In this document: positions 16,248-25,478 of the stretch, piece by piece
Position numbering within the stretch: position 1 is the first letter of the stretch
Layout of the letters: every line of letters starts with the position of its first letter
Source of the DNA: Bacteroidaceae bacterium
GTDB taxonomy: Bacteria > Bacteroidota > Bacteroidia > Bacteroidales > Bacteroidaceae
Assembly: GCA_017547165.1 (NCBI GenBank)
Contig: JAFYQK010000023.1
Coordinates: 1-58,534 of the forward strand
DNA: 58,534 nucleotides
Direction of reading: 5' to 3'
The notes under the pieces: model-generated
Seen by the model: the letters and a program-made list of their open reading frames with translations, nothing else
The model's database searches: none
What the model was told of the DNA's origin: nothing
Position numbers and translations under genes: made by a program

Positions 16248-17024
16248 TTACATAGAATATTTATACTTCAAGCGAGTGAGTACCTGTTTGGTATTCATAG
16301 TGAAATCGCTTTGCATTATCCAATTATAATAACTTGGTTCTATACGTAAAACGTCTTTAACCAGACGTCCTTTGTGTTTTCCAAAGTTTACTATTTCCTC
16401 TCCTTTTTCGTTATAAGCAAATCTTCCAGCAAAATCAATGAAGTTATCTCTTCTACTATATTCTGCGAGGAACTCAATGCTGTTTTCCAATTCTTGAGGA
16501 TAATGGTCAAGTTGTGCTTCAAGAACTTCCAGCGTAGCTTCAGTGTCGGCTAATGCAGAATGTGCATTCTCAAGGTCTTTGCCGCAGTAGAATTTGTATG
16601 CTGCAACAAGGGTTCTCCGTTCCAATTTATGATAGATGTTTTGTACATCAACCCTTAATGGAGTACTCAAATCTATATTTATGCCTGCGCGAATGAATTC
16701 CTCTGCCAATAGTGGTATGTCAAACCTGTTACTATTGAAACCTGCTAAATCGCATCCTTCAAAGATATTCTTCAATTCTCCCGCCTTTTCCCTAAAAGTA
16801 GGACAATCTTTCACGTCAACGTCGTAAATACCATGAATTGCACTTGCTTCCTCAGGAATGTGTCTTTCGGGATTTATTCGTAGACTCATTGATTGCTTGT
16901 TGCCATTTGGCTCAACTCGTATAAGGCATATTTCTACAATACGGTCTGTGGCAACATCAACTCCTGTTGTCTCTAAATCAAGAAAAACTATGGGCTTTGT
17001 TAAATTTAGCTTCATTTCATTCAA
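16248..17024 (-). CDS. DnaQ-like 3'-5' exonuclease
   Basis: A 258-residue DEDDh exonuclease. Exo I is VFLDLETTGVD, Exo II is AGFNSNRFDIPLLAEE, Exo III is HSALADTEATLEV. The N-terminal 180 residues resemble DNA polymerase III epsilon. The C-terminal 70 residues (VNFGKHKGRLVKDVLRIEPSYYNWIMQSDF) match the small C-terminal module found in ExoX-like exonucleases. Whether it proofreads for the replicase or acts in repair is not clear from sequence. Placement directly after dnaN with a 4-nt overlap favours a role with the beta clamp. Confidence 0.9.
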   Translation of the reverse strand: MNEMKLNLTKPIVFLDLETTGVDVATDRIVEICLIRVEPNGNKQSMSLRINPERHIPEEASAIHGIYDVDVKDCPTFREKAGELKNIFEGCDLAGFNSNRFDIPLLAEEFIRAGINIDLSTPLRVDVQNIYHKLERRTLVAAYKFYCGKDLENAHSALADTEATLEVLEAQLDHYPQELENSIEFLAEYSRRDNFIDFAGRFAYNEKGEEIVNFGKHKGRLVKDVLRIEPSYYNWIMQSDFTMNTKQVLTRLKYKYSM

Positions 17025-18145
17025 TCATCAACGCGCATAGGCATTAACAACATAATCAACTCTTCACCATCTTTTTCCTGACCAGGATGAACAAGACCAG
17101 GACGACTGGGATCGGCAAGTTCGAGTATTATGTTTTCGCTATCCAGGATATTGCATATTTCTATGAGCAGTTGGCAAGAAAAACCAATGCTGATAGAGTT
17201 GTTACTATAATCGCAAACCAAATGGTCCTCTGCTCTTGTTGAATGTTCGTTGTCCTGACCACTTAAGATAAGATTATTGTGTTCTAATCTAAGTTTTACT
17301 AGACCGCTACTCTTGTTACAGCAAACACTCACACGTTTAAGGGCACTTGCAAATGCTTGTCTGTCAATCACCGCACGATAAGGATTGCTGGTTGGAATTA
17401 CTGCATTGTAGTTGGGATATTTTCCTTCAATCAAACTGAAATGCAGAGTGATATCCTCAGTAGAAATTGTGGCACGATCTTTGGTGTATTCAATTTTGAT
17501 ATTGCTCTCATCCCTGCTCAAAATGCTCTTGAGTATTGTTGCAACCTTTTTGGGTAGAATGAAACTGCCTTCAAAACCGGGTTGGAGCTTGTAGACAATG
17601 TTCTTTACTAATTTTCTACCATCGGTGCTGGCAAAAATAAGTTGATCGGTTTTAATGTCGAAATATATACCGTTCATCACCATACGAACCTCATCGTTGG
17701 CAGTGGCAAAGAGAGAATTGTTGATGCCCGAAATAAGAATGTCAGATGTAAGGTTTAATGTATTGCCCTCGGTCACAACACGTGGAGCAGGGTAGGAGTC
17801 TGCATTTAGGGCCATTAGAGAAAATTGACCACTGCTATGCTTACCGTTTAGCTCAAAAGTATTTTCGTTAAGGTCAATGGTAATTGGCTGTTCGGGAATC
17901 TCTCTGATACTTTCTAAAATAGTCTTTGCAAGAACGCAGAACTTTCCTGAACCATATTGTTCAAGCAGAGGTACACTTGTTATGAGGCATTTTTCAGAAT
18001 CGCTTGCTGTGATATTTAATTGGCCATTTTCGCAAACCTCTATCAAGAAGCAATCTAATATAGGCATTGAATTTTTGCTTGCAAGTACTTTGCTAGCAGT
18101 TGCAAGTCTGCTGTTTAATGCAGAACTGGATACTTTAAATTGCAT
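17021..18145 (-). CDS. dnaN: DNA polymerase III beta subunit (sliding clamp)
   Basis: A 374-residue sliding clamp with three tandem clamp folds, the usual size. It begins MQFKVSSSALNSRLATASKVL and ends in the conserved MLMPMRV, which forms part of the hydrophobic partner-binding pocket. As the first gene of a six-gene minus-strand operon (exonuclease, coaBC, DUF4835, recN, tilS) it is not next to dnaA, unlike in many bacteria. Its promoter region is shared with the divergent DUF3127 gene. Confidence 0.96.
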   Translation of the reverse strand: MQFKVSSSALNSRLATASKVLASKNSMPILDCFLIEVCENGQLNITASDSEKCLITSVPLLEQYGSGKFCVLAKTILESIREIPEQPITIDLNENTFELNGKHSSGQFSLMALNADSYPAPRVVTEGNTLNLTSDILISGINNSLFATANDEVRMVMNGIYFDIKTDQLIFASTDGRKLVKNIVYKLQPGFEGSFILPKKVATILKSILSRDESNIKIEYTKDRATISTEDITLHFSLIEGKYPNYNAVIPTSNPYRAVIDRQAFASALKRVSVCCNKSSGLVKLRLEHNNLILSGQDNEHSTRAEDHLVCDYSNNSISIGFSCQLLIEICNILDSENIILELADPSRPGLVHPGQEKDGEELIMLLMPMRVDD

Positions 18146-18192
18146 AATATCTTATATAATAATTTTATTTTTAAAAATATGATTATCTCATG

Positions 18193-18224
18193 CAAATTTA
18201 CTTGTTTTTATTTATAATCCCAAA
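18193..18224 (-). promoter_or_regulatory. Promoter of the dnaN operon
   Basis: On the minus strand TAAATTTG (plus 18193-18200) is the -7 box, and TTTTTTG (plus from 18221) lies 20 bp upstream as the -33 box. It is about 48 bp ahead of the dnaN start. Confidence 0.6.
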
Positions 18225-18239
18225 AAAGCAATATCTTTT

Positions 18240-18271
18240 TTTGTGTGTATTGGCATTTTATCATAACTTTG
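18240..18271 (+). promoter_or_regulatory. Promoter of the DUF3127 gene
   Basis: TTTG at 18240-18243 and TAACTTTG at 18264-18271 are 20 bp apart, an excellent match to the Bacteroidota -33/-7 pair. It is back to back with the dnaN promoter, within 80 bp. Confidence 0.65.
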
Positions 18272-18295
18272 TAAAAACAAATAAAAATATAAGAT

Positions 18296-18700
18296 ATGGA
18301 ATTGGTAGGAAAAATTATTCAGGTTTTGCCTGAAAGAAGTGGTATATCAGCACGTACCGGCAGTGAGTGGAGAATGGGTTCTTTTGTTCTCGAAACAGTA
18401 AACGACCGTTTCCCTCGCAAGATGGTTTTTGAGGTGTTTGGTGCTGATAAGCTTCAACAATTTAATATTCAGGTTGGTGAGACTGTTCGTGTTAGTTTTG
18501 ATATAGATGCACGTGAGTATCAGGGAAAATGGTTCAACAGCATTCGTGCTTGGAATGTAGATCGTAACATTCAGGATCCTATGACTCAAGTTCCTTTGTC
18601 TGGTGTAGATACAACTCCTTTTGGAGCACCTGCAGCAGCTCCTATGCCTACATCTGCACCTCTTGAAGTAGAAGGCGGTGATGATGATTTGCCTTTCTAA
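18296..18700 (+). CDS. DUF3127 protein with an SSB-like acidic C-terminal tip
   Basis: A 134-residue protein. Residues 1-95 form the DUF3127 domain (MELVGKIIQVLPERSG onward, with KWFNSIRAWNVDR near its end), a predicted small beta-barrel of OB type. A Pro/Ala-rich flexible linker (about 100-125) follows, and the chain ends GGDDDLPF. That arrangement of OB-like domain, Ala/Pro linker and acidic tip ending in Pro-Phe is exactly that of single-stranded-DNA-binding protein, whose tip (DDDIPF in E. coli) recruits repair and replication partners. DUF3127 is widespread in Bacteroidota and has no settled function. It is divergent from dnaN. A strong terminator follows. Confidence 0.85.
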   Translation: MELVGKIIQVLPERSGISARTGSEWRMGSFVLETVNDRFPRKMVFEVFGADKLQQFNIQVGETVRVSFDIDAREYQGKWFNSIRAWNVDRNIQDPMTQVPLSGVDTTPFGAPAAAPMPTSAPLEVEGGDDDLPF

Positions 18701-18727
18701 TATAAATTGATTTTTCTACTTAAAACA

Positions 18728-18757
18728 AACCCCCAAAAGTTTTTGCTTTTGGGGGTT
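18728..18757. terminator. Bidirectional terminator between DUF3127 and the glutaredoxin-like gene
   Basis: AACCCCCAAAAG (18728-18739) pairs with CTTTTGGGGGTT (18746-18757): a 12-bp GC-cored stem with a 6-nt loop, followed by ATTTTAT on the plus strand and preceded by A-rich sequence. Confidence 0.8.
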
Positions 18758-18794
18758 ATTTTATCAAGAATGCCTAGGCTTTTAGAATATAAAT

Positions 18795-19130
18795 CTAACA
18801 GCCTCTACCATCTATGCTGCAACTCTGTTTTTCGTGTTCAACATCTTTTGGCAAGTTGTTATTGCTAGCTTCTGTGCAATTGATTATCGGTAATATTCTT
18901 TTGGTTGAGAATGTTACGTCTCCGTTTTCATCAACAAGGCATGGAATACCAATATTGCCTTTTTCAATTACAAGTTTGAAGTATTTGTTATTGTCGCGCA
19001 ATTGGAGAAACTCCTTCAAATTTTTCGCATGCGCACCGATGTCTATCATCTCAATATTTTTGTCGCCTAATTCTAACTCTTTGAGTTCGCTGCAATCAGG
19101 GCATGTAGACATTATATATATTTTCTTCAT
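18795..19130 (-). CDS. Glutaredoxin/thioredoxin-fold redox protein
   Basis: A 111-residue protein beginning MKKIYIMSTCPDCSELKEL, with a CxxC active site (Cys10, Cys13) after the first strand as in glutaredoxins. The conserved cis-proline region appears as GIPCLVDENGDV (with Pro in GIP). Two further cysteines at the extreme C-terminus (CSIDGRGC) are an unusual extra pair. The natural partner is unknown; it could be a thiol-disulfide reductase in the cytoplasm. It lies just downstream of rho with a 75-bp gap on the same strand. Confidence 0.75.
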   Translation of the reverse strand: MKKIYIMSTCPDCSELKELELGDKNIEMIDIGAHAKNLKEFLQLRDNNKYFKLVIEKGNIGIPCLVDENGDVTFSTKRILPIINCTEASNNNLPKDVEHEKQSCSIDGRGC

Positions 19131-19205
19131 ATATAGGCATCTGTTATTGTTTGATAAGCAAAAAGCGTACCCTTAAAAGATGTGCGCTTTTAATTATGGA
19201 TAATA

Positions 19206-20987
19206 TCACGAATTCATTGACTTAAGAAATTCGTCATTGCTATCAGTCTTCTGAATTCTATCTTTCATTTCAGTCATTGCTTCAATGGCATTCATATCGG
19301 CAAGGAACTTACGAAGTATCCACATGCGGTCTAATGTCAGTTTGTCTTGCAAAAGATCATCGCGTCGAGTGCTTGACTGTACAATATTTACTGCTGGGAA
19401 TATGCGTTTGTTAGCAAGCATTCGGTCGAGTTGAAGTTCCATGTTACCTGTGCCTTTGAATTCTTCAAAGATTACTTCGTCCATTTTACTTCCTGTTTCT
19501 GTTAATGCAGTGGCAATGATAGTCAACGATCCTCCTCCTTCGATGTTTCGTGCAGCACCGAAAAAGCGTTTAGGTTTGTGCATAGCATTAGCATCAACAC
19601 CGCCTGTAAGCACCTTACCGCTGGCTGGTGTTACTGTGTTATAAGCTCTTGCCAATCTCGTAATACTATCAAGGAATATAACAACATCGTGTCCACACTC
19701 TACCATACGCTTTGCCTTTTCCAAAACAATTCCAGCGATGCGTACATGACGTTCTGCTGGTTCATCAAAAGTAGAGGCAATAACTTCGGCTTTTACTGTA
19801 CGTGCCATATCAGTGACCTCTTCTGGACGTTCATCAATTAGTAGCATCATTAGGTATGCTTCAGGATGATTTTGTGCAATAGCATTGGCAATCTCCTTCA
19901 TCAGCATTGTTTTACCTGTTTTAGGCTGCGCAACAATCAGTGCGCGTTGTCCTTTGCCGATAGGAGCGAATAAATCCACTATTCTAACAGAAAGAGGGTC
20001 ATTTTTGCCACTGCAAAGATTAAATTTTTCTTCTGGAAAAAGAGGTGTGAGGTTTTCAAATGGCGAACGGTCGCGGATCACTTTAGGATCACATCCATTG
20101 ATGCTCAATATATGATTCATCGTGTAGTATTTTTCTCCACGCGATGGCATACTTATGGTTCCTTTTATTACATCTCCTGTTTTTAGTCCCAGGGATTTTA
20201 TTTGTTGGGATGTAATTTGAATGTCATCAGGAGACGGCATATAGTTGAAGTCAGAAGAGCGAACAAAACCATTGGCATTTTCTCCTGTAATCTCTAAAAC
20301 TCCCTCTGCAGTAATTAAGTCTCCAAAAGAATATTCTTTTTCTTCGGTTTGTAAGTCTTGCTCAGAATTAGCAAGTTCTGTTTCCTTTTCTTTTTCGGCT
20401 TGAATTTGAGCAAGAACTAAGGAGGTCGGACGTATGTCCTGTATTATTTTGAAATGTATCTCGCTGTTGTGTACAGGTTCCCCAGAAATTTCTTCCTTAA
20501 AATTTTCCTTGGAAGTTTCAACTGATGCCACCTCAGGGATTTTTTCTGTTTCTTTCTTAGTCTTACTTTTTCGCTTTTTGGTTTCTTTTATCTCTGCTTC
20601 TGCTATTGGTTCATCAACCTTTTCGTCATTTTTCTTTTCTTCATCAACCGTTTGGGTTGTCTTAGTCTTTCTTACACGTTTTTTCGGTTGAGCAGCAGTG
20701 TCTGTATTTTCGCCGCTTGCTTCAGATTCTATAGCAACTTCTTGTTCCTGTAAAGGTTCTATAGTATTATTTGTTGCCTCTTCAATTTCTTTTTCTTTTT
20801 TTGACTTTCGTCCCTTTTTCTTTGTTTTTGTTTCGGTTGGAACTTCCATTGCTCCAACTTCACTCTCCTTATCTATAATATTATAAATAAGTGTTATTTG
20901 GTCATCGCTATGCTCTGCGCCTATCTTTATGGCCAGTGCATGCAATTCGTCCATACTCATGGATTCCAATTGACTCTTTGTATGCAT
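19206..20987 (-). CDS. rho: Transcription termination factor Rho with a long disordered insert
   Basis: Rho is the hexameric RNA helicase that ends transcription. The N-terminal Rho domain starts [21 protein letters not shown] (about 5-45). Then come about 165 residues (50-215) of Lys/Glu/Thr-rich low-complexity sequence with no fold, before the cold-shock-type RNA-binding domain ([15 protein letters not shown], 229-243) and the ATPase core (P-loop AQPKTGKT 353-360, [26 protein letters not shown]). At 593 residues it is far longer than the 419 of E. coli. Such an insert is known in Bacteroides Rho, where it has been reported to drive condensate formation; that is established for that genus, and inferred here. 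Confidence 0.96.
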   Translation of the reverse strand: MHTKSQLESMSMDELHALAIKIGAEHSDDQITLIYNIIDKESEVGAMEVPTETKTKKKGRKSKKEKEIEEATNNTIEPLQEQEVAIESEASGENTDTAAQPKKRVRKTKTTQTVDEEKKNDEKVDEPIAEAEIKETKKRKSKTKKETEKIPEVASVETSKENFKEEISGEPVHNSEIHFKIIQDIRPTSLVLAQIQAEKEKETELANSEQDLQTEEKEYSFGDLITAEGVLEITGENANGFVRSSDFNYMPSPDDIQITSQQIKSLGLKTGDVIKGTISMPSRGEKYYTMNHILSINGCDPKVIRDRSPFENLTPLFPEEKFNLCSGKNDPLSVRIVDLFAPIGKGQRALIVAQPKTGKTMLMKEIANAIAQNHPEAYLMMLLIDERPEEVTDMARTVKAEVIASTFDEPAERHVRIAGIVLEKAKRMVECGHDVVIFLDSITRLARAYNTVTPASGKVLTGGVDANAMHKPKRFFGAARNIEGGGSLTIIATALTETGSKMDEVIFEEFKGTGNMELQLDRMLANKRIFPAVNIVQSSTRRDDLLQDKLTLDRMWILRKFLADMNAIEAMTEMKDRIQKTDSNDEFLKSMNS

Positions 20988-21040
20988 AAAAAATTGTTTG
21001 GGGAAAAATAAGAACTTTTATAACTATGTTCTTTCTTATG

Positions 21041-21048
21041 CAAATTTA
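21041..21048 (-). promoter_or_regulatory. -7 promoter box of rho
   Basis: Minus-strand TAAATTTG (plus 21041-21048) fits TAnnTTTG and lies about 54 bp ahead of the rho start, leaving a moderately long 5' leader. No clear -33 box. Confidence 0.4.
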
Positions 21049-21134
21049 CAATAATATTTTTAATTACAGCTTATTTTATCATTTTTTATATATATAAAAT
21101 TAGCTTTATCTCTGATTTTTCAATTTGTTGTGTA

Positions 21135-21175
21135 AAAAAACAATATTGAGAATATGCCTCCATACTCTCAATATT
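21135..21175 (-). terminator. Intrinsic terminator of the second Crp-like gene
   Basis: On the minus strand a 10-bp stem (plus 21142-21151 with 21166-21175, AATATTGAGA/TCTCAATATT) is followed by a run of seven U (plus 21134-21140). It lies 54 bp after the end of the Crp-like gene. Confidence 0.75.
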
Positions 21176-21228
21176 CTATTAGTCGTAATATATACTTTAA
21201 TTAAAATCTTAATGTTTAGTATATATTA

Positions 21229-21819
21229 TTATGTATCCTTTTTGTCGTGGTGTGCTCTAACTCTGGAAAGTGTTTCTGGAGTCATTTGTAAGAAAGATGC
21301 AACGTGTATCATAGGTGCATGTAAAATGATTTCCGGTTTTTCTTTTAGTAATCGTTCGTATCTTTCTTGAGCATTTTCAAATCGTTGAGAATCCGCATGA
21401 TGCTGCGAACTGATTAAGGCGTGTTCTAGTATCTTTCTATAAAGTATACCAAGTTCAGGACATGATTCTATAGCTTCGAGAAGTTTTTTGCGTGGCAATG
21501 CATATAGTTGCGTTGTTTCTAGTGATTCAATGATAATTTGACTAGGAACATGTTTTAGAAGTGACTCTATACACATCACAATTCTACCCTCGAACGAGAA
21601 GTGTTCGGTAATGTCTTTTCCATTTTTGAAATAATATTGGCGTACCATTCCGCTGTCTACATAATACATGCATGTACACTCTTCACCTTCCCGAAGAATA
21701 ATATCTCCTCGATGATACTTCATAGGAACCAGTAATTCTGCAAGAACCTCTATGCTTTCTGGTTCTAAGCGGCAATATCTGCGTGCAATTTCTTTTGCAA
21801 CTTCTTTTTTGTTGTTCAT
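21229..21819 (-). CDS. Crp/Fnr-family transcription regulator (second in the window)
   Basis: A 196-residue protein with an N-terminal cyclic-nucleotide-binding beta-roll (about 25-120, including YHRGDIILREGEECTCMYYVDSGMVRQYYFKNG). The C-terminal winged helix is short: LHAPMIHVASFLQMTPETLSRVRAH (about 165-190). The recognition helix TPETLSRVR is the pattern of Bacteroidota Crp-like regulators of the Yeix/FixK-like group. It lies 20 bp after lepA's end on the same strand and may be transcribed with it. Ligand and targets are unknown. Confidence 0.85.
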   Translation of the reverse strand: MNNKKEVAKEIARRYCRLEPESIEVLAELLVPMKYHRGDIILREGEECTCMYYVDSGMVRQYYFKNGKDITEHFSFEGRIVMCIESLLKHVPSQIIIESLETTQLYALPRKKLLEAIESCPELGILYRKILEHALISSQHHADSQRFENAQERYERLLKEKPEIILHAPMIHVASFLQMTPETLSRVRAHHDKKDT

Positions 21820-21839
21820 GGTGATGTGGTGAGAGATGT

Positions 21840-23666
21840 TTAGTCTAATTTCAATACTGCCAGGAATGCTTTTTGAGGTACTTGCACATTGCCAATCTGC
21901 TTCATACGTTTCTTACCCTTCTTTTGTTTTTCAAGCAACTTGCGCTTACGGCTCACGTCACCTCCATAACACTTGGCCAACACGTCCTTGCGCAATTGCT
22001 TTACAGTTTCACGTGCAATAATCTTGGCACCGATAGCTGCCTGGATGGCAATATCATACTGTTGACGAGGAAGAAGTTCTTTGAGTTTCTCACACATGCG
22101 ACGACCGAAAGTATCGGCATTGTCAAAGTGAGTCAGTGTGCTCAAAGCATCTACAGGTTCACCATTAAGAAGGATATCAAGTTTGACAAGCTTTGATGGA
22201 CGGAATCCAGACTGATGGTAATCAAATGAAGCATAACCCTTGGAGATGGACTTCAGTTTGTCGTAGAAGTCAATAACAATCTCGCCTAAAGGCATAGCAT
22301 ATTGAATCTCCACACGGTTGCCCGAGATATAGTCTTGCTTGAGCAACTCTCCACGTTTGCCCAGACACAAGGTCATGATGTTACCGATAAAGTCTGTGCG
22401 TGTGATTACGGTGGCATGTATGAATGGCTCCTCAATACGATCTATTAAAGTCACCTCGGGCATGCCAGCTGGGTTGTGCACTTCGCGCATCTCTCCATGT
22501 TTGTCATACACTTTATAGCTAACGTTGGGCACGGTGGTTATAACATCCATATTAAATTCGCGGTCGAGACGCTCTTGTACAATCTCCATGTGCAGAAGTC
22601 CAAGGAATCCGCAACGGAAACCAAAGCCAAGGGCAACAGAACTCTCTGGAGTAAAGGTCAGTGAGGCATCGTTCAACTGTAGTTTCTCCAACGAAGCACG
22701 CAGGTTCTCAAAGTCTTCCGTTTCAATGGGGTAGAGGCCAGCAAACACCATAGGCTTTACCTCTTCGAAACCGGCAATAGCCTCCTTGGCTGGGTTTATG
22801 GTTGTTGTGATTGTATCACCCACCTTCACCTCAGTGGCAGTCTTTATGCCTGAGACGATATAGCCCACATCGCCACAATGTAGTTCTTTGCGTGGAGACA
22901 TGTCCATCTTGAGTACCCCAATTTCGTCAGCTTTATATTCGCGGTCGGTATTCATGAACTTCACCAGGTCGCCAGACTTGATACTGCCATTCACAATCTT
23001 GAAGTAAGCGATGATGCCACGGAACGAGTTAAATACACTATCGAAAATCAGTGCTTGCAAGGGTGCGTCCTCGTTGCCCTCGGGATGTGGGACACGCTCA
23101 ACTACGGCACGTAAAATGTCGGGTACACCTTCGCCTGTCTTGCCGCTGGCACGCAAAATTTCCTCACGCTTGCAACCCAGTAACTCGATGATCTCGTCCT
23201 CTACCTCTTCTGGCATGGCATTTGGCATATCGCACTTGTTGATTACAGGGATAATCTCCAAATCGTTGTCAATAGCCATATACAGGTTGCTTATGGTTTG
23301 AGCCTGCACACCTTGAGTAGCGTCAACAACCAACAGAGCACCCTCGCAAGCCGCAATGGAGCGCGAAACTTCGTAACTGAAGTCCACATGTCCCGGCGTG
23401 TCAATCAAGTTGAGGATATATTTGCCATCTTCTATATCATCGCTCACTGGGAGTGGACTCTCTCCTGCACTGCGCTGGTAGTTGTATTCCATTTGTATGG
23501 CATGACTCTTAATGGTTATGCCACGCTCTTGCTCCAGATCCATATCATCGAGCATCTGTCCGTGAGTTGTTTTAATTGTTTCTGTTATCTCCAACAGACG
23601 GTCGGCAAGAGTGCTCTTGCCATGGTCGATATGTGCTATAATGCAAAAATTGCGTATTCTTTTCAT
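21840..23666 (-). CDS. lepA: Elongation factor 4 (LepA)
   Basis: A 608-residue ribosomal GTPase that back-translocates or remodels stalled ribosomes. G1 is [15 protein letters not shown]3 DTPGHVDF, G4 NKCDMP. The C-terminal LepA-specific domain includes RGTLxx-like KGYASFDY and ends with [33 protein letters not shown], the family hallmark. The length is standard (about 600). The insertion after the first strand ([23 protein letters not shown]) is slightly long. Confidence 0.97.
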   Translation of the reverse strand: MKRIRNFCIIAHIDHGKSTLADRLLEITETIKTTHGQMLDDMDLEQERGITIKSHAIQMEYNYQRSAGESPLPVSDDIEDGKYILNLIDTPGHVDFSYEVSRSIAACEGALLVVDATQGVQAQTISNLYMAIDNDLEIIPVINKCDMPNAMPEEVEDEIIELLGCKREEILRASGKTGEGVPDILRAVVERVPHPEGNEDAPLQALIFDSVFNSFRGIIAYFKIVNGSIKSGDLVKFMNTDREYKADEIGVLKMDMSPRKELHCGDVGYIVSGIKTATEVKVGDTITTTINPAKEAIAGFEEVKPMVFAGLYPIETEDFENLRASLEKLQLNDASLTFTPESSVALGFGFRCGFLGLLHMEIVQERLDREFNMDVITTVPNVSYKVYDKHGEMREVHNPAGMPEVTLIDRIEEPFIHATVITRTDFIGNIMTLCLGKRGELLKQDYISGNRVEIQYAMPLGEIVIDFYDKLKSISKGYASFDYHQSGFRPSKLVKLDILLNGEPVDALSTLTHFDNADTFGRRMCEKLKELLPRQQYDIAIQAAIGAKIIARETVKQLRKDVLAKCYGGDVSRKRKLLEKQKKGKKRMKQIGNVQVPQKAFLAVLKLD

Positions 23667-23742
23667 TCAATAAAATAAAGTGTTATTTAACTTTTAATAA
23701 GTATATTTTTTTGTTCAGACAGGGGGCTATTTTACCCACCAC

Positions 23743-23776
23743 ACCCTGCTGGCAAGATTTTACTTATCAGCAGGGT
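23743..23776. terminator. Possible terminator between the first AMP-ligase gene and lepA
   Basis: ACCCTGCTG (23743-23751) pairs with CAGCAGGGT (23768-23776), a 9-bp GC-rich stem with a 16-nt loop, placed just downstream of the minus-strand ligase stop. The U-tract is weak on both strands, so this is a tentative call. Confidence 0.45.
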
Positions 23777-23795
23777 ATTTTCGTGTTATCTCTCT

Positions 23796-25451
23796 CTATG
23801 AATAGAGGAATCTTTTTATTGATCGTTTCGGTGTCTTTTCAAATTCTTCTTTTTGTAAAATGATGCCAGCTAATTGCTCATAGTTTGCTAATTGAGAATT
23901 TAGAAGTTTTCTATTATCCTCCATTTTTTTCTCCAATTCCGGTTGTGTTGTCTTGTTCTTTTTAATCAGTTCCGGGTCGGGATAAACTAAACCATATAGT
24001 TTGTCGTCTCTTTGAACTACTACACATTCCTGGACATAAGGCAGATTGTTGAGTTTGTCTTCAATCTCCTCTGGATAAATATTTTGTCCGTTACCCGAAA
24101 GGAGCATGTTTTTGATTCGTCCTTTTATAAAGATGTTACCATAGCGATCTATAATACCTAAATCTCCTGTATGGTACCAACCGTCCACCAATGTTTCTGC
24201 CGTTGCTTCGGGGTTCTTGTAATAACCAAGCATTACATTTTGACCTTTTACTAGAATCTCTCCAGGTACGTCATACGGATTCCTGCTATCAATCTTTACC
24301 TCCATGCGATTCATTATCTTACCACAACTGCCCGGTATAAACTTTTTCCAATCCGCACAGGAGATAAGTGGCGCACATTCTGTAGCACCATATCCTACGG
24401 TGAAATTAAAACCAATATCATGCAGAACCGCTTCAACTTCCTGATTCAATGCCGCACCACCAATGACAACTTCGTAAAAATTACCTCCAAAGGCATTACG
24501 CAAACCTTCACAAATCTTCTTCTTTATTTTCTTTCCAATAATAGGAGTCTTTAGTAAAAGTTTAATTTTGGGATCGCTGATTTTTTGCATTATAGCCTTG
24601 CGAATAACCTTCTCTATGATTAAAGGTACACAAACCAATGCTATTGGACGTATGTCTGCCAAAGCTTTGAGCAAAATGCTTGGGGTAGGTACTTTTGTCA
24701 AGAAATACACATTTACACCAATAACGAATTCGAAAAGGAATTCAAATGACATTCCTAATGTATGTGCAAGTGGTAGCATTGATAGGAGTTTATCACCGGG
24801 TTGGGCATTTTCTCCTATTAGTTCATTGGCACACATCATATTGCCCACTATAGCACGATAGGGAATCATTACACCCTTAGAATTGCTCGTTGTTCCTGAA
24901 GTGTAATTTATGACTGCCAATTCGTCTGGTTGATCTTGATGATATTTTATGTCACATTTTCCAAATGATGATGGATATTTTTCTCCAAAACATCTGTTAA
25001 GATTTTCTGCCGTCTCTTTAAACTCTTTACAATTTGAGTGCAACAATGCAAAGTCGTTCATTTGCATTATGCCCTTAAGAGCTGGCATTTCGCTGGCGTT
25101 GAGTTTTTTCCATACCAAATCACCAACGAATAATATTTTTGATTCACTATGATTTATGATATGATGAATTTGTTCGGGATGAAATTCATGCAAGATAGGT
25201 ACTGCTACAGCACCATATGTTAATGAGGCCAAAAAGACAACTCCCCATCGGCTCATATTACGACTGCAGAGTGCGATTTTATCACCTTTGTTTATACCGC
25301 TCTTTTCGAAGAGAATATGCATCTTTGCTATCTCTTCGGCAACATCACTATACTGGAGTGTATGCAGTTCGTAATCAGACATAGAGGGCAGACTCCAATA
25401 TTTCTGGAGACTGTCCTCTATGTTTTTATTAAAAGAAGCATGTATTGTCAT
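23796..25451 (-). CDS. AMP-forming acyl-CoA ligase-like enzyme, copy 1
   Basis: A 551-residue adenylate-forming enzyme. Motifs are the ATP-binding NYTSGTTSNSKGVM, GYGATECAPL, WYHTGDLGIID and the C-terminal lysine region NGQNIYPEEIEDKLN; the chain ends EKTPKRSIKRFLYS. By family it would activate a fatty acid as acyl-AMP and transfer it to CoA or a carrier. No signal peptide. It is a paralogue of the gene immediately upstream (25479-27146), sharing most motifs and the same C-terminus, so the pair arose by tandem duplication. Confidence 0.88.
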   Translation of the reverse strand: MTIHASFNKNIEDSLQKYWSLPSMSDYELHTLQYSDVAEEIAKMHILFEKSGINKGDKIALCSRNMSRWGVVFLASLTYGAVAVPILHEFHPEQIHHIINHSESKILFVGDLVWKKLNASEMPALKGIMQMNDFALLHSNCKEFKETAENLNRCFGEKYPSSFGKCDIKYHQDQPDELAVINYTSGTTSNSKGVMIPYRAIVGNMMCANELIGENAQPGDKLLSMLPLAHTLGMSFEFLFEFVIGVNVYFLTKVPTPSILLKALADIRPIALVCVPLIIEKVIRKAIMQKISDPKIKLLLKTPIIGKKIKKKICEGLRNAFGGNFYEVVIGGAALNQEVEAVLHDIGFNFTVGYGATECAPLISCADWKKFIPGSCGKIMNRMEVKIDSRNPYDVPGEILVKGQNVMLGYYKNPEATAETLVDGWYHTGDLGIIDRYGNIFIKGRIKNMLLSGNGQNIYPEEIEDKLNNLPYVQECVVVQRDDKLYGLVYPDPELIKKNKTTQPELEKKMEDNRKLLNSQLANYEQLAGIILQKEEFEKTPKRSIKRFLYS

Positions 25452-25478
25452 CTCTTATTATTTTTGCAGGCTTAGAGG

